Positions 1-9,815 of a stretch of 64,000 nucleotides of DNA are shown here, piece after piece. Numbering within the stretch: position 1 is the first letter of the stretch; every line of letters starts with the position of its first letter. Where the stretch lies: NCBI GenBank assembly GCA_900472395.1, contig UCHV01000018.1, forward strand, positions 1 to 64,000, read 5' to 3'. The translations under genes were made by a program, and so were the position numbers. The DNA comes from Hyphomicrobiales bacterium (GTDB taxonomy: Bacteria; Pseudomonadota; Alphaproteobacteria; Rhizobiales; Rhizobiaceae). The notes under the pieces were generated by a model. That model saw nothing but the letters and a program-made list of their open reading frames with translations. It made no database searches and was not told where the DNA came from.

Positions 1-191
1 GTGAGCGGGTTATAGTCCCAGAGCCTTTTCCAAGTCAACAGCCCCTTCGCAAATTTGTCACTTTTCTCGACGCAATATCACAAAACCCATATCCCGCAGG
101 GGTTTTGGCTGTGAATTTTCTCTCATGGTTGCCTTTAAGGTCGCAGAACGGCATGTCTCAGGCCGGTTTTGCCGCTCAGAAAGTTCACAAT
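1..191. other. leader region upstream of hrpB
   Basis: No complete gene is visible here. An 8-bp inverted repeat (CAAAACCC at 81-88, GGGTTTTG at 100-107) could be the terminator stem of a gene to the left, but no T-tract follows it on either strand. Otherwise I see only the presumed promoter and leader of hrpB. Confidence 0.4.
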
Positions 192-2669
192 ATGCCAGTC
201 AGCCCGCCCACAGTTGCCAATCTGCCGGATCTGCCGATCCGGGAAACACTTCCGCAGATCGGGGCTGCCCTGGAGGAGGGCAATCGAGCGGTGCTGTCAG
301 CCCCGCCCGGCGCCGGCAAAACCACGCTGGTTCCACTTTTTCTTATGGAACAGCAGTGGTGCTCAGGAAAGATCATCCTGCTTGAACCGCGCCGTCTGGC
401 GGCGCGGGCGGCGGCGGGTCGTATGGCATCCCTGCTCGGCCAGCAGGTTGGCGAAACCGTCGGATATCGCATGCGCCTGGACAACCGCATTTCTGCGCAG
501 ACACGGATAGAAGTGGTGACCGAGGGCGTTTTTGCGCGCATGATCCTGGATGACCCGGAACTTGTCGGTGTTTCTGCTGTTCTCTTCGACGAATTTCACG
601 AACGATCGCTGGACGCGGATTTCGGCCTGGCCTTAGCGCTGGATGTGCAGGCCGGCTTACGCGAGGATTTACGCATCATCGTCATGTCGGCGACGCTAGA
701 CATCGAACGTATCAGCGGATTGATGCAAGGCGCACCGATGATCCGCAGCGAAGGCCGCGCTTTTCCGGTCGTGATCCGTTACAAGGATCGGCCGGCCGGC
801 GAACGGGTGGAAGATGCGATGGTCAGGGCAATTGTCGAAAGCCACCGCGAGGAAACCGGCTCCATCCTTGCCTTTCTTCCCGGCCAGGCCGAAATCCTGA
901 GAACCGCCGGGCGTCTGGAAGGCATGTTCGATGAGGAGACATCGATCGTGCCGCTGTTCGGCAATTTGTCTCAGAAAGAGCAGGATCTCGCCATTCGGCC
1001 ATCATCGCCCGGTAAACGTAAAGTGGTTCTCGCGACTTCGATCGCCGAGACCTCCATTACCATAGATGGCGTGCGGATCGTCATCGACAGCGGACAGCAG
1101 AGACTTCCCGTTTTCGAGCTATCAACGGGAATCACCCGGCTGGAGACGACACGTGTTTCACAGGCTGCCGCCGATCAGCGGGCCGGCCGTGCCGGGCGAA
1201 CGGAACCAGGCATTGCCGTCCGGCTTTGGCATCAGGGCCAGACAGCGGCGCTCCCTCCCTTTGCGCCAGCACAAATATTGGCCAGCGACCTTTCCGGTCT
1301 TGCTCTCGATATTGCGCATTGGGGCGTGCGTGACGCATCTTCGCTGGCATTTCTCGATCAGCCGCCGGCGCCTGCCCTTCTGGAAGCGCGACAGCTGCTG
1401 CGCATGCTGGGCGCGCTCGACATATCCGATGCGCTGACGACGAAAGGACGATTGATGCGGCAACTGGCGCTTCCGCCACGGCTGGCGGCCATGGCGATTG
1501 CAGGCGCCGAGGATGGCCATGCCAATCGGGCATGCCGTCTTGCCGTGCTGATGACCGAACAAGGCTTGGGTGGCAATGCCATCGACCTCGACGATCGGTT
1601 GCGGCATTTCAGCCACGAAAGGGGCGAACGCGCCGAAGCGGCGCGACGGCTGGCCGACCGGATCATGAAAACGCTCCCGAAAGCCGAAGCCGACGATCGG
1701 CCGGCTCATGTCGGCGCATTGCTTCTGCATGCCTATCCCGACCGCCTGGCCATACAACGCGGTGGCCATGGGCGGTTTGTCATGGCCAATGGTCGCGGCG
1801 CGGTTCTGGCCGAGACGGAGCGACTGGCGGGAGCCCGCATGCTGGTGATCGCCGATCTGACCGGCCGCGCAGGACAGGCACGCGTACTTGCGGCGGCCGA
1901 GGTAAATCGCGCGCAAGCGGAAGCAGAGCTTGCCGATATCATCGAACGCCGGGACGAGAATTTTTTCGACACTACCAGCCGCCAGATCAGAGCGCGCCGC
2001 GTGGTACGGATCGGCGCTGTCGTGCTTGAAGAATCCCCCCTGCCCCGTCCGACCGGTGGTGCCGCCGCCGAAGCGCTGGCCGATGGCATAAGGCAGCTCG
2101 GATTGCAGGCCGTCGATTTCGGAAAGGATGCAACACAGCTGCGCGAGCGCATCGGCTTCCTTTACAGAACGGTTGGCGCGCCATGGCCGGATGTCAGCGA
2201 CGAGGCCTTGCTGGCGCGGCTCGATGAATGGTTCGTGCCTTTCCAAGCGGGCAAGACGGGTCTTGCCGCCATCGATCAGTCAGGGCTTGGAGAGGGGCTT
2301 CGGTCTCTGCTTGCGCATGAAATTCGCCAGGACCTCGGCAGAATGGCACCCAGCCATTTCGAGGCGCCCACCGGCCAGAGGCACCCTATCCGATATGACG
2401 GCGAGGAACCGGTCCTGACCATTCGGGTGCAGGAATTGTTTGGTTTGACGAAACACCCGACGGTTGCTGGCGGACGCCTGCCGCTGGTGCTGGAGTTGAC
2501 ATCGCCTGCACATCGCCCCATCCAGACGACACGCGACCTGCCCGGCTTCTGGTCGGGTTCCTGGAAAGACGTCAGAGCAGACATGCGCGGGCGTTACCCG
2601 CGCCATCCATGGCCGGAAGATCCGGCAGCGGCTGCACCGACCAACCGCGCAAAACCACGTGGAACGTGA
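192..2669 (+). CDS. hrpB: ATP-dependent RNA helicase HrpB
   Basis: DEAH-box helicase of the HrpB family, about 825 aa from this ATG (E. coli HrpB is of similar size). The P-loop GAGKTT lies near residues 40-45, followed by the HrpB-type motif II DEFHERS, motif III SAT and a helicase C-terminal domain with the QRAGRAGRTEPG arginine-finger motif. The HrpB-specific C-terminal region fills the rest. The frame stays open upstream to a TTG at 105, and ATG 153 is also possible; I prefer ATG 192 because family members begin close to the 'NLPDLPI' segment. The TTG at 105 also lies inside a stem (81-88 with 100-107), which argues against its use. HrpB is a putative RNA helicase whose cellular role is not well defined. 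It overlaps nothing, and its stop lies 5 bp before the actS start. Confidence 0.93.
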   Translation: MPVSPPTVANLPDLPIRETLPQIGAALEEGNRAVLSAPPGAGKTTLVPLFLMEQQWCSGKIILLEPRRLAARAAAGRMASLLGQQVGETVGYRMRLDNRISAQTRIEVVTEGVFARMILDDPELVGVSAVLFDEFHERSLDADFGLALALDVQAGLREDLRIIVMSATLDIERISGLMQGAPMIRSEGRAFPVVIRYKDRPAGERVEDAMVRAIVESHREETGSILAFLPGQAEILRTAGRLEGMFDEETSIVPLFGNLSQKEQDLAIRPSSPGKRKVVLATSIAETSITIDGVRIVIDSGQQRLPVFELSTGITRLETTRVSQAAADQRAGRAGRTEPGIAVRLWHQGQTAALPPFAPAQILASDLSGLALDIAHWGVRDASSLAFLDQPPAPALLEARQLLRMLGALDISDALTTKGRLMRQLALPPRLAAMAIAGAEDGHANRACRLAVLMTEQGLGGNAIDLDDRLRHFSHERGERAEAARRLADRIMKTLPKAEADDRPAHVGALLLHAYPDRLAIQRGGHGRFVMANGRGAVLAETERLAGARMLVIADLTGRAGQARVLAAAEVNRAQAEAELADIIERRDENFFDTTSRQIRARRVVRIGAVVLEESPLPRPTGGAAAEALADGIRQLGLQAVDFGKDATQLRERIGFLYRTVGAPWPDVSDEALLARLDEWFVPFQAGKTGLAAIDQSGLGEGLRSLLAHEIRQDLGRMAPSHFEAPTGQRHPIRYDGEEPVLTIRVQELFGLTKHPTVAGGRLPLVLELTSPAHRPIQTTRDLPGFWSGSWKDVRADMRGRYPRHPWPEDPAAAAPTNRAKPRGT

Positions 2670-2673
2670 TATA

Positions 2674-3987
2674 ATGAGCACTGCCGATAAATCCTCCCTG
2701 CGCCATGCACAATTTGGCGATACCAGCCGTCGCATACGCCTGCAGACATTGGTACGATTGCGCTGGCTCGCGGTTGCCGGCCAAAGCGTCACCGTGCTGA
2801 TCGTCTGGCAATTTCTGCATTTTCCTCTGCCGCTTATAGAAGCGTCGATACTGATTGCCGCGCTGGCAGCCGCAAACCTTTTCCTATCCTACCGGTTTGC
2901 GCCGACACATCGCCTCGAGCCGACAGCCGCTTTCACGCTTCTTGGCTTCGATCTTCTGCAGATGGCAGCATTGCTGTTCATCACCGGCGGGCTTGCCAAT
3001 CCGTTCGCACCGCTGATCTGTGTGCCGGTGATCATCTCCTTTGCCTCGCAGCCACTGTTGCCTTCGTTGGCATTGCTCGTCTTTGCCGTGGTTTGCACGA
3101 CGATCCTGGTATTCACGCCCTATTCCGTGCCCTGGTATCCGGACGACATTCTGCAGGTTGAACCGGTGATGCAGCTTGGTGTCTGGTGTGCCATCGCATC
3201 GATGATGTCCTTTGCGGCCTTCTACGCCTACCGGGTTTCGCATGAAGCAACCCAGCTTGCAGATGCGCTGGCCGCGACCGAACTCGTTCTGGAGCGCGAA
3301 AAACACCTGTCGCAGCTGGATGGTCTGGCGGCCGCCGCGGCCCATGAACTGGGAACACCGCTGGCGACGATTACGGTTGTGGCCAAGGAAATGGAGCGTG
3401 AGCTCGGCAAGGATGACAGATATAGCGAGGACGTGGCCCTTTTGCGCAGCCAGAGCGAACGTTGCCGCGATATTCTGCGCCGGCTGACCTCGCTTTCGAC
3501 CGATAATGAAGAACACATGCGCCGGCTGCCGCTATCCTCCCTCATGGAAGAGGTGACCGCACCGCACCGGCAGTTCGGCATCACCATCAAGCTGGTCGAA
3601 AAGAGCGCGCGCCATGGGGAGCCGGTCGGCAACCGCAATGCCGGCATTCTATATGGATTGGGCAATCTCATCGAAAACGCGGTCGATTATGCCAAGAGCA
3701 ATGTCGTTCTTACGGTGGAGCATAATGCGGAAAAGGTGGCGGTGACGATCGAAGACGACGGTCAGGGCTTTGCGCCTGATGTGCTGCTCCGGATCGGCGA
3801 ACCTTATATGAGCAGCCGCCCGACCTCGCAGGATCGTGCCGGCGGTCTCGGACTTGGTTTGTTTATCGCCAAGACGCTGCTGGAACGTTCAGGCGCAACC
3901 TTGCGGTTCGACAACCGGCAGCCGGACGGAAGTGGCGCCCGCGTCCACATAGAATGGCCGCGTTGGCGAATGGAAACAGATCAATGA
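2674..3987 (+). CDS. actS: redox-responsive sensor histidine kinase ActS (RegB/PrrB family)
   Basis: Membrane sensor kinase of about 437 aa. The N-terminal half carries several hydrophobic helices with the RegB-type quinone motif GGLANPF. The H-box AAHELGTPLATI has phosphoacceptor His224. Cys264 lies exactly 40 residues later in 'ERCRDILRRL', the position of the redox-active Cys of RegB. An HATPase domain follows (N-box 'LIENAVDYA', 'DDGQGF', 'GLGLGLFIAKTLL'). Start ATG 2674 is chosen over the upstream GTG 2659, which would overlap hrpB. With ActR it forms the ActSR/RegBA system, known in rhizobia to link redox state and acid tolerance to carbon, nitrogen and respiratory genes. Confidence 0.93.
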   Translation: MSTADKSSLRHAQFGDTSRRIRLQTLVRLRWLAVAGQSVTVLIVWQFLHFPLPLIEASILIAALAAANLFLSYRFAPTHRLEPTAAFTLLGFDLLQMAALLFITGGLANPFAPLICVPVIISFASQPLLPSLALLVFAVVCTTILVFTPYSVPWYPDDILQVEPVMQLGVWCAIASMMSFAAFYAYRVSHEATQLADALAATELVLEREKHLSQLDGLAAAAAHELGTPLATITVVAKEMERELGKDDRYSEDVALLRSQSERCRDILRRLTSLSTDNEEHMRRLPLSSLMEEVTAPHRQFGITIKLVEKSARHGEPVGNRNAGILYGLGNLIENAVDYAKSNVVLTVEHNAEKVAVTIEDDGQGFAPDVLLRIGEPYMSSRPTSQDRAGGLGLGLFIAKTLLERSGATLRFDNRQPDGSGARVHIEWPRWRMETDQ

Positions 3988-4022
3988 GAGCTGATTCGAT
4001 ACGGGCTAAAGTGGCTTTACCG

Positions 4023-4041
4023 ATCGTCTGCAAAAGACGAT
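4023..4041 (+). other. short stem-loop between actS and actR
   Basis: ATCGTCT (4023-4029) and AGACGAT (4035-4041) form a 7-bp stem with a 5-nt loop in the 100-bp spacer between actS and actR. It has no U-tract, so it is more likely an mRNA processing or stability element than a terminator. Confidence 0.35.
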
Positions 4042-4087
4042 AACGGACGCATTAAGAGTGGGTAAACAACCCGCGGAGACGAAAATT

Positions 4088-4669
4088 ATGATTGCAGACA
4101 GGAATGAGCCCCAGGGCAATTTGGATACGGCAGATTATATCGGCCCCGATGCGTCGCTTCTGATCGTTGATGACGACGGTCCCTTCTTGAGGCGTTTGGC
4201 GCGAGCGATGGAAACGCGCGGTTTCGAAGTCGAAGTGGCGGAATCCGTCACCGAGGGGATCGCCAAATCCAAGATCCGGCCGCCGAAATACGCCGTCGTC
4301 GATCTTAGACTGGGCGATGGCAATGGCCTCGACGTCATCGAAGCCATTCGCGAAAGCCGCACGGATACACGTGTCATAATGCTGACGGGTTACGGCAACA
4401 TCGCCACGGCGGTGACCGCCGTGAAACTCGGCGCCGTCGATTATCTTTCCAAGCCCGCGGATGCGGATGAGGTTTTCAACGCATTGACGCAGAGGCCAGG
4501 CGAAAAGGCCGATGTGCCGGAAAACCCGATGTCTGCGGATCGTGTCCGCTGGGAGCATATCCAGCGGGTTTACGAGATGTGCGAACGCAACGTGTCCGAA
4601 ACCGCGCGGCGGCTGAACATGCACCGTCGGACACTGCAGCGCATCCTTGCCAAGCGCGCGCCGAAATAG
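4088..4669 (+). CDS. actR: response regulator ActR (RegA/PrrA family)
   Basis: Response regulator of about 193 aa and partner of ActS. The receiver domain has acidic residues 'LIVDDDGP', phosphoacceptor Asp72 in 'VVDLRLG', Thr in 'MLTGYG' and Lys in 'LSKPAD'. A short linker leads to the Fis-type helix-turn-helix 'NVSETARRLNMHRRTLQRIL', nearly invariant across RegA/ActR proteins. Start ATG 4088 is preceded by GGAG at a good distance; the frame opens further upstream to 4058 without a ribosome site. It ends 1 bp before the convergent mmcB stop codon. Confidence 0.95.
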   Translation: MIADRNEPQGNLDTADYIGPDASLLIVDDDGPFLRRLARAMETRGFEVEVAESVTEGIAKSKIRPPKYAVVDLRLGDGNGLDVIEAIRESRTDTRVIMLTGYGNIATAVTAVKLGAVDYLSKPADADEVFNALTQRPGEKADVPENPMSADRVRWEHIQRVYEMCERNVSETARRLNMHRRTLQRILAKRAPK

Positions 4670-4670
4670 G

Positions 4671-5159
4671 TCAGACTTCGTCGAACGACTTGCCGGTCGC
4701 CCATTCCGCCATCATCAGGCGTTGGGCGGCGGCACGGGCGAAATTCAACATGACCGATTTGCGTGTTGCAGGCGGTAGACGATGCTCCGGCGCTTCTCTC
4801 AGCAGATGGCTGCCGTAACCGTCGGACAGGAACAAACCGCAATCCTCCGGGAAAATATCGAGCGGCACATCCTTATGGGTGGCGAAGAACAAACGATCAC
4901 AATGGTTCCGATACTCGGGCCATTTGCGATCGACACGAAAGTCTTCGATCGACGTCTTGATCTCGACGATCCAGATCTCACCCTTCTCGGATATGCTGAT
5001 CAAATCAGCTCGGCGGCCGCTGGCCAGTGAAAGCTCCGGGATAACCGCATGGCGCATATCGTTCAGAAGTATCTGGACGCCGCGCCGCACCATCATGGCC
5101 CTTGCGGATTGTCGCCCGTCAATGAGCGGATTGTCGTTTCCTATGCTGACAATGGTCAT
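4671..5159 (-). CDS. mmcB: MmcB family DNA repair protein
   Basis: About 162 aa, starting at ATG 5159 ('MTIVSIGNDNPLIDG'). It resembles the MmcB family, first described in Caulobacter as a putative nuclease acting with translesion synthesis after DNA damage. The restriction-endonuclease-like core is recognisable: 'ELSLASGRRADLISISEKGEIWIVEIKTSIEDF', where D, E and the ExK element match a PD-(D/E)XK active site. It is convergent with actR, with no room for a terminator between them. The name rests on family resemblance; nuclease activity is inferred. Confidence 0.85.
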   Translation of the reverse strand: MTIVSIGNDNPLIDGRQSARAMMVRRGVQILLNDMRHAVIPELSLASGRRADLISISEKGEIWIVEIKTSIEDFRVDRKWPEYRNHCDRLFFATHKDVPLDIFPEDCGLFLSDGYGSHLLREAPEHRLPPATRKSVMLNFARAAAQRLMMAEWATGKSFDEV

Positions 5160-5352
5160 CGTTTGTATCTGTTGCGAATCGTGCCGGTGCCTCAGAGCAA
5201 TGTTGCAAAAAGGCCATGGCTTTTTCAATTGTGCGATAGCGTACTCGTCACGCGCTGCTGCATCTTGCAAAGCCTAATGTAATGACAAATAACGGCGATC
5301 AAAGGTGAGCGTTTCATCTTCGGTTCACAAACTTCATTTCCAAGAGAAATCC

Positions 5353-6027
5353 ATGCGCATCCGCAACAGCATGATCGCGTCCGGCCTGGCATTGCTCGCC
5401 TTGGCAGGTTGCTCCACGACGTCTGAAACCAAGGTGGCTTCCAATTCTGCCCCCGCGACGGTCGAAACCTCGGAAATCTTCACGGATTCCTATAGCGGCA
5501 TGACCGATTCCGGTTATGCGCTGCCGGCAATCCCGATCAGCCGTCTCGACAAGAAGTTTCATCGCCAGATCGTCAGCTTCGACACGGCAGAGCGCCCCGG
5601 CACGATCATCGTGAATACGCGCGAGCGCTTCCTTTATTACATCCTGCCGCGCGGCAAGGCTGTCCGTTACGGCATCGGCGTTGGCAAGCAGGGCTTTGCC
5701 TGGGCGGGCGAGGCCTATGTTGCCTGGAAGCAGGAATGGCCGACCTGGCATCCGCCGAAGGAAATGGCGGCCCGCAAGCCGGATATCGCAAAATACGTTG
5801 AAGCCGGCATGGGCCCAGGCCTCAATAATCCGCTCGGCGCGCGTGCCATGTACCTTTTCAATGAAAAAGGTCAGGACACATTGTTCCGTCTGCATGGAAC
5901 GCCGGAATGGGCTTCCATCGGCACCGCCGCCTCATCGGGCTGCATTCGCATGATCAACCAGGACGTTATCGATCTCTATCGTCGCGTCCAGCCGGGGCGG
6001 CAAACCAAGGTCGTCGTAATCCAGTAA
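5353..6027 (+). CDS. L,D-transpeptidase (YkuD family) lipoprotein
   Basis: About 224 aa. A lipoprotein signal peptide ends in lipobox LAGC with Cys20, followed by Ser at +2, suggesting outer-membrane sorting. The YkuD domain has the catalytic signature HGT...SSGCIRM, with nucleophile Cys197. L,D-transpeptidases make 3-3 crosslinks in peptidoglycan or attach proteins to it. The frame is open upstream to a GTG at 5305, but only ATG 5353 places the signal peptide at the N-terminus. It is divergent from mmcB and followed by a strong terminator. Which L,D-transpeptidase function applies cannot be told from sequence. Confidence 0.9.
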   Translation: MRIRNSMIASGLALLALAGCSTTSETKVASNSAPATVETSEIFTDSYSGMTDSGYALPAIPISRLDKKFHRQIVSFDTAERPGTIIVNTRERFLYYILPRGKAVRYGIGVGKQGFAWAGEAYVAWKQEWPTWHPPKEMAARKPDIAKYVEAGMGPGLNNPLGARAMYLFNEKGQDTLFRLHGTPEWASIGTAASSGCIRMINQDVIDLYRRVQPGRQTKVVVIQ

Positions 6028-6046
6028 TCCGACGCATCAAAAATAC

Positions 6047-6079
6047 AAAAGCGGCTCGAGAAATCGGGCCGCTTTTTTT
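6047..6079 (+). terminator. rho-independent terminator after the L,D-transpeptidase gene
   Basis: The stem AAAAGCGGC (6047-6055) pairs with GCCGCTTTT (6068-6076) and is followed by a run of T. It lies 20 bp after the L,D-transpeptidase stop. The A-run on the 5' side may also let it serve the convergent malate synthase gene. Confidence 0.9.
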
Positions 6080-6115
6080 GTTGGTGGTCAGGCGAGATCG
6101 GCGAATTCCAGTCGA

Positions 6116-8290
6116 TCAGGTTACGGCCCCTTTCGCCTTCGCCTCGATCCTGCGCCGATGCAAGACGGGTTCGGTATAACCGTTCGGCTGCTCTTTTCCT
6201 TTGAGAACGAGTTCGAGGGCAGCCTGAAAGGCGACCGAACCGTCGAAATCAGCCGCCATCGGGCGATACAGCGAATCGCCGGCATTCTGGGTATCGACCA
6301 CAGTTGCCATGCGCTTCATCGTCTCGACGATCTGTTTCTGCGAAACGACTCCGTGATGCAGCCAGTTGGTCATGTGCTGCGCGGAAATACGCAAGGTTGC
6401 GCGATCCTCCATCAGCCCGACATTATTGATGTCCGGGACTTTCGAGCAACCGACGCCCTGATCGATCCAGCGCACGACGTAACCGAGGATACCCTGCGCA
6501 TTGTTATCGAGTTCGCGTTGAAGCTCTTCCGGTGTCCAGTTCGGTCTCGGGACGACCGGCACGGACAGGATATCGGAGAGTTTTGCACGCGGACGGTTCT
6601 TGAGGCCCTGCTGGACCTCCGCAACATCGATCTTATGATAATGCGTGGCGTGCAACGTCGCAGCCGTCGGTGATGGTACCCACGCCGTATTGGCGCCAGC
6701 CTTGGGATGAGCGATCTTATGTTCCAGCATCGCAGCCATCAGATCCGGCATGGCCCACATGCCCTTCCCGATCTGCGCATGGCCGGAAAGACCGCTGGAA
6801 AGGCCGATATCGACATTCCAATTCTCGTAAGCGGCAATCCAGGCCGCCTGTTTCATGTCGCCCTTGCGGATCATCGGGCCCGCTTCCATCGATGTGTGGA
6901 TCTCATCTCCGGTGCGGTCGAGAAAGCCGGTATTGATGAAAACGACCCGATCTTTGGCGGCGCGGATAGATTCCTTGAGGTTGACGGTTGTGCGCCTTTC
7001 CTCATCCATAATGCCCATCTTGATCGTGTTCGGCGCCATTCCCAGCACTTTCTCTACCCGACCAAAGATCTCGGCCGCGAATGCGACCTCTTCCGGACCG
7101 TGCATTTTGGGTTTGACGACATATAGAGAGCCGGCGGCGGAATTCTTGCGACGGCCGTTCGGACCTATGTCATGCAGTGCAATCAAACCGGTAATCATTG
7201 CATCCATGATGCCTTCCGGCACCTCTTTGCCTTCACCATCAAGGATTGCAGGATTGGTCATCAGGTGTCCGACATTGCGCACCAGCATCAGTGAACGGCA
7301 TCTGAGTTCGAAGGTCGAACCGTCGGGTGCCGTATAGTCCAGGTCGGGATTGAGTTTGCGGGTAAACGTCTTCCCGCCCTTCAAAACGTCTTCGGAGAGA
7401 TCGCCTTTCATCAGGCCAAGCCAGTTGCGATAGACGACAATCTTGTCTTCCGCATCGACGGCCGCGATGGAATCCTCGCAGTCCATGATCGTGGTGACAG
7501 CCGATTCAAGCCAGACGTCGGAAATGTTGGCCGGATCCTCGCTGCCGATCGGTGTCGTTGCGTCGATCAGCAACTCGATATGCAGCCCGTTCTTTTTGAA
7601 AAGTATCTGCGATGGCGTCGCCGCCACGCCGAGATAGCCGGCGAACTGTGCCGGGTCTCTCAGTCCGGTCACGTCGCCGTTGCGAAGCGTAACGAAAAGG
7701 CGACCTGATTCGATCTTGAACGATGCGGCATCCTTCCAACCAGCATCGGACAATGGCACTGACTGGTCGAGAAAACCGCGAACCCACGCAACCACCTTGG
7801 CACCACGAACAGGATTGTAGCCTTTGCCTTTTTCCGCTCCGTCTTCTTCGGAAATCGCATCCGTGCCGTAGAGCGCATCGTAAAGTGAGCCCCAGCGGGC
7901 GTTGGCGGCATTGAGCGCATAACGGGCGTTCATGACAGGCACGACCAGCTGCGGGCCTGCGATTGTCGCGATCTCCGGATCGACATTGCCTGTGGAGACG
8001 ACAAAATCCGGCCCTTCCGGCAAGAGATAGCCGATCTCGCGCAGAAATTCTTCGTAGACCGGCAAATCGGTCGGAGCGCCGTTTTTACGGTACCAGTCGT
8101 CAAGCCTTGACTGGAATGCGTCGCGCTTTGCCAGAAGTTCGCGGTTCAGCGGAGCCAAATCATGTATGATCTGCGCAAAACCTTCGAGAAGGCGGTCCTT
8201 GTCGACGCCAGTTCCCGGCAAAGCCTCCGTCACCAGAAAATCCAGCAGGCCGGTGTCGATCTGAAGTCCGTAAGCGTCGGTTCTGGTCAT
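6116..8290 (-). CDS. glcB: malate synthase G
   Basis: About 724 aa, the usual size of malate synthase G (E. coli GlcB 723 aa). It condenses glyoxylate and acetyl-CoA to malate, serving the glyoxylate bypass and glycolate use. Characteristic segments are '[14 protein letters not shown]', '[21 protein letters not shown]' (active-site arginine and acidic residues), '[19 protein letters not shown]' and a C-terminal 'GVGCSKVPD'. ATG 8290 has a GGGAGG ribosome site 7 nt upstream; the frame is open to 8308. No isocitrate lyase gene is nearby. It lies downstream of the P450 gene on the same strand, with a 94-bp gap. Confidence 0.97.
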   Translation of the reverse strand: MTRTDAYGLQIDTGLLDFLVTEALPGTGVDKDRLLEGFAQIIHDLAPLNRELLAKRDAFQSRLDDWYRKNGAPTDLPVYEEFLREIGYLLPEGPDFVVSTGNVDPEIATIAGPQLVVPVMNARYALNAANARWGSLYDALYGTDAISEEDGAEKGKGYNPVRGAKVVAWVRGFLDQSVPLSDAGWKDAASFKIESGRLFVTLRNGDVTGLRDPAQFAGYLGVAATPSQILFKKNGLHIELLIDATTPIGSEDPANISDVWLESAVTTIMDCEDSIAAVDAEDKIVVYRNWLGLMKGDLSEDVLKGGKTFTRKLNPDLDYTAPDGSTFELRCRSLMLVRNVGHLMTNPAILDGEGKEVPEGIMDAMITGLIALHDIGPNGRRKNSAAGSLYVVKPKMHGPEEVAFAAEIFGRVEKVLGMAPNTIKMGIMDEERRTTVNLKESIRAAKDRVVFINTGFLDRTGDEIHTSMEAGPMIRKGDMKQAAWIAAYENWNVDIGLSSGLSGHAQIGKGMWAMPDLMAAMLEHKIAHPKAGANTAWVPSPTAATLHATHYHKIDVAEVQQGLKNRPRAKLSDILSVPVVPRPNWTPEELQRELDNNAQGILGYVVRWIDQGVGCSKVPDINNVGLMEDRATLRISAQHMTNWLHHGVVSQKQIVETMKRMATVVDTQNAGDSLYRPMAADFDGSVAFQAALELVLKGKEQPNGYTEPVLHRRRIEAKAKGAVT

Positions 8291-8384
8291 CGCTGCCTCC
8301 CATGACATCTGGCTTGGTCACGGAACTTTGCCTGTGACTGCCCGATAGTCAACGCCCGGAGAGATCAGACAATGGTAGACCTCA

Positions 8385-9779
8385 TCAGCGCAAGGTAACG
8401 CGCAGTGGCAAGCCATCGCGTGGCTGGGTGGTCAATTTCTGAACGGGCCAGGGATTGGTTTGCGGCGTGACATCGAAACGGTAACGGCGCATCAGGACGG
8501 CCAATGCGATCACCGCTTCCTGCATGGCAAATGTTGCCCCGATACAGACCCGCGGCCCAGCCCCAAATGGCAAATATTGGTAACGGCTGATTTTTGCGCG
8601 GTTTTCCGGCAGGAACCGCTCCGGCATGAAAGCACGCGGTTTTTCCCAATAAAGCTCGTGCCGGTGCAGCGTCCAGGGCATGACGAGCGCGGTCGTGCCC
8701 GCCTTGATTTCCACTGTCTTGCCATCAGGCGAAGTCCAGCTGTCGTCCTTGATGGCAGCGCGATTGATCGACGGCGCAGGTGGATAAAGACGAAGAGCTT
8801 CTTCAAAGGCCGCCCGCACATTCGGCATCAGTTCAAGCCATTCGACCGGCTCAGCCCCACTTGCAGCAATCCGATCGACCTCTTCTTCTATGGCCTGCCG
8901 GATATGCGGCGATTGCGCCACGCAATAAAGCGTCCAGGCAAGCGCACGGGCCGTGGTTTCGTGGCCAGCGCCGATAAAGGTGAGAATATTGTCCTCGATC
9001 TCATCCAGTGTAAGGCCATCCGGCCCAGCCTGTTGCAGGAGCAACGTCAGAAAATCCTGCGGCGCATCGGCCGGATTGTCCGCTATTTTCGCCTTTCTGT
9101 GCTCCATCGTGTTGCGAACGATTTCCCGGAACTTGTCGAGCACCCGCCTGCCACCGATGCGCGTGATCCGCGGCACCCACGGCGGGGCTCGCAAAAGATC
9201 CATCGGATCGACGCGACCCATACGGTGCAGAAGCTGATCGACATCATCGGAGAAATTGCTGGTTTCGGAGATGATTTCACCGGAGAACAGCGTTTCGGAC
9301 AGGATGGCGAAGGCAAGTTCTGTCATATCGACCGAGAGGTCATGGACGCGGCCGGAAGAACCGACATCCGCATATTTCTGCGCATACTCTTCCGACTTGG
9401 TCAGCATCTGCCCGGCAAAGCCCTTTGCGTGCCGGGGCGTGAACACCGGTGCCATCGCCTTGCGGGAACGCTTCCAGACCTGCCCTTCCGCTGTCAGCAA
9501 TCCATCCCGCAGAATCGGCCGCAGGATCAGTTGGCGGATTTCCGACATTTCGTAATTGGCGGCGTTATCGACCAGCACGTGCCGAATAAGGCCGGGATCA
9601 TTGATGATGAGCGTCCGCTCCTGAAAGAATTTTGTATCGATCCAGGGCAGCGTGTAGGAAGGCTCACCCCACAGTTCCAGCGGGTTGCGCAGGACCGTGC
9701 GGATGATTTCCAGCCGTGATGGCGGTACCGTGCGGGGCACCGGTGCCGGCGGAACGAAAGGTTCGGGACGCATGTCCAT
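8385..9779 (-). CDS. cytochrome P450
   Basis: A 464-aa soluble P450 with no membrane anchor. Family marks are the I-helix 'GAGHETTA' (oxygen activation), the K-helix 'EEALRLYPP' (ExxR), 'PERFLPE' and the heme-binding loop 'FGAGPRVCIG' with the axial Cys. The C-terminal signatures look more like bacterial CYP102/CYP4-type fatty-acid or alkane hydroxylases than camphor-type P450s, but substrate cannot be assigned. There is no reductase domain or ferredoxin gene beside it, so electron partners must be elsewhere. It is on the same strand as malate synthase and the DUF1402 gene. Confidence 0.93.
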   Translation of the reverse strand: MDMRPEPFVPPAPVPRTVPPSRLEIIRTVLRNPLELWGEPSYTLPWIDTKFFQERTLIINDPGLIRHVLVDNAANYEMSEIRQLILRPILRDGLLTAEGQVWKRSRKAMAPVFTPRHAKGFAGQMLTKSEEYAQKYADVGSSGRVHDLSVDMTELAFAILSETLFSGEIISETSNFSDDVDQLLHRMGRVDPMDLLRAPPWVPRITRIGGRRVLDKFREIVRNTMEHRKAKIADNPADAPQDFLTLLLQQAGPDGLTLDEIEDNILTFIGAGHETTARALAWTLYCVAQSPHIRQAIEEEVDRIAASGAEPVEWLELMPNVRAAFEEALRLYPPAPSINRAAIKDDSWTSPDGKTVEIKAGTTALVMPWTLHRHELYWEKPRAFMPERFLPENRAKISRYQYLPFGAGPRVCIGATFAMQEAVIALAVLMRRYRFDVTPQTNPWPVQKLTTQPRDGLPLRVTLR

Positions 9780-9815
9780 CAGCGATCCTCCTGTTTGAAG
9801 GATCTATATCAGTCT

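Noticed and set aside
8460-9719. Plus-strand 419-codon open frame opposite the P450 gene
   Set aside because: An antisense shadow; the P450 on the minus strand has full heme-binding and I-helix signatures.
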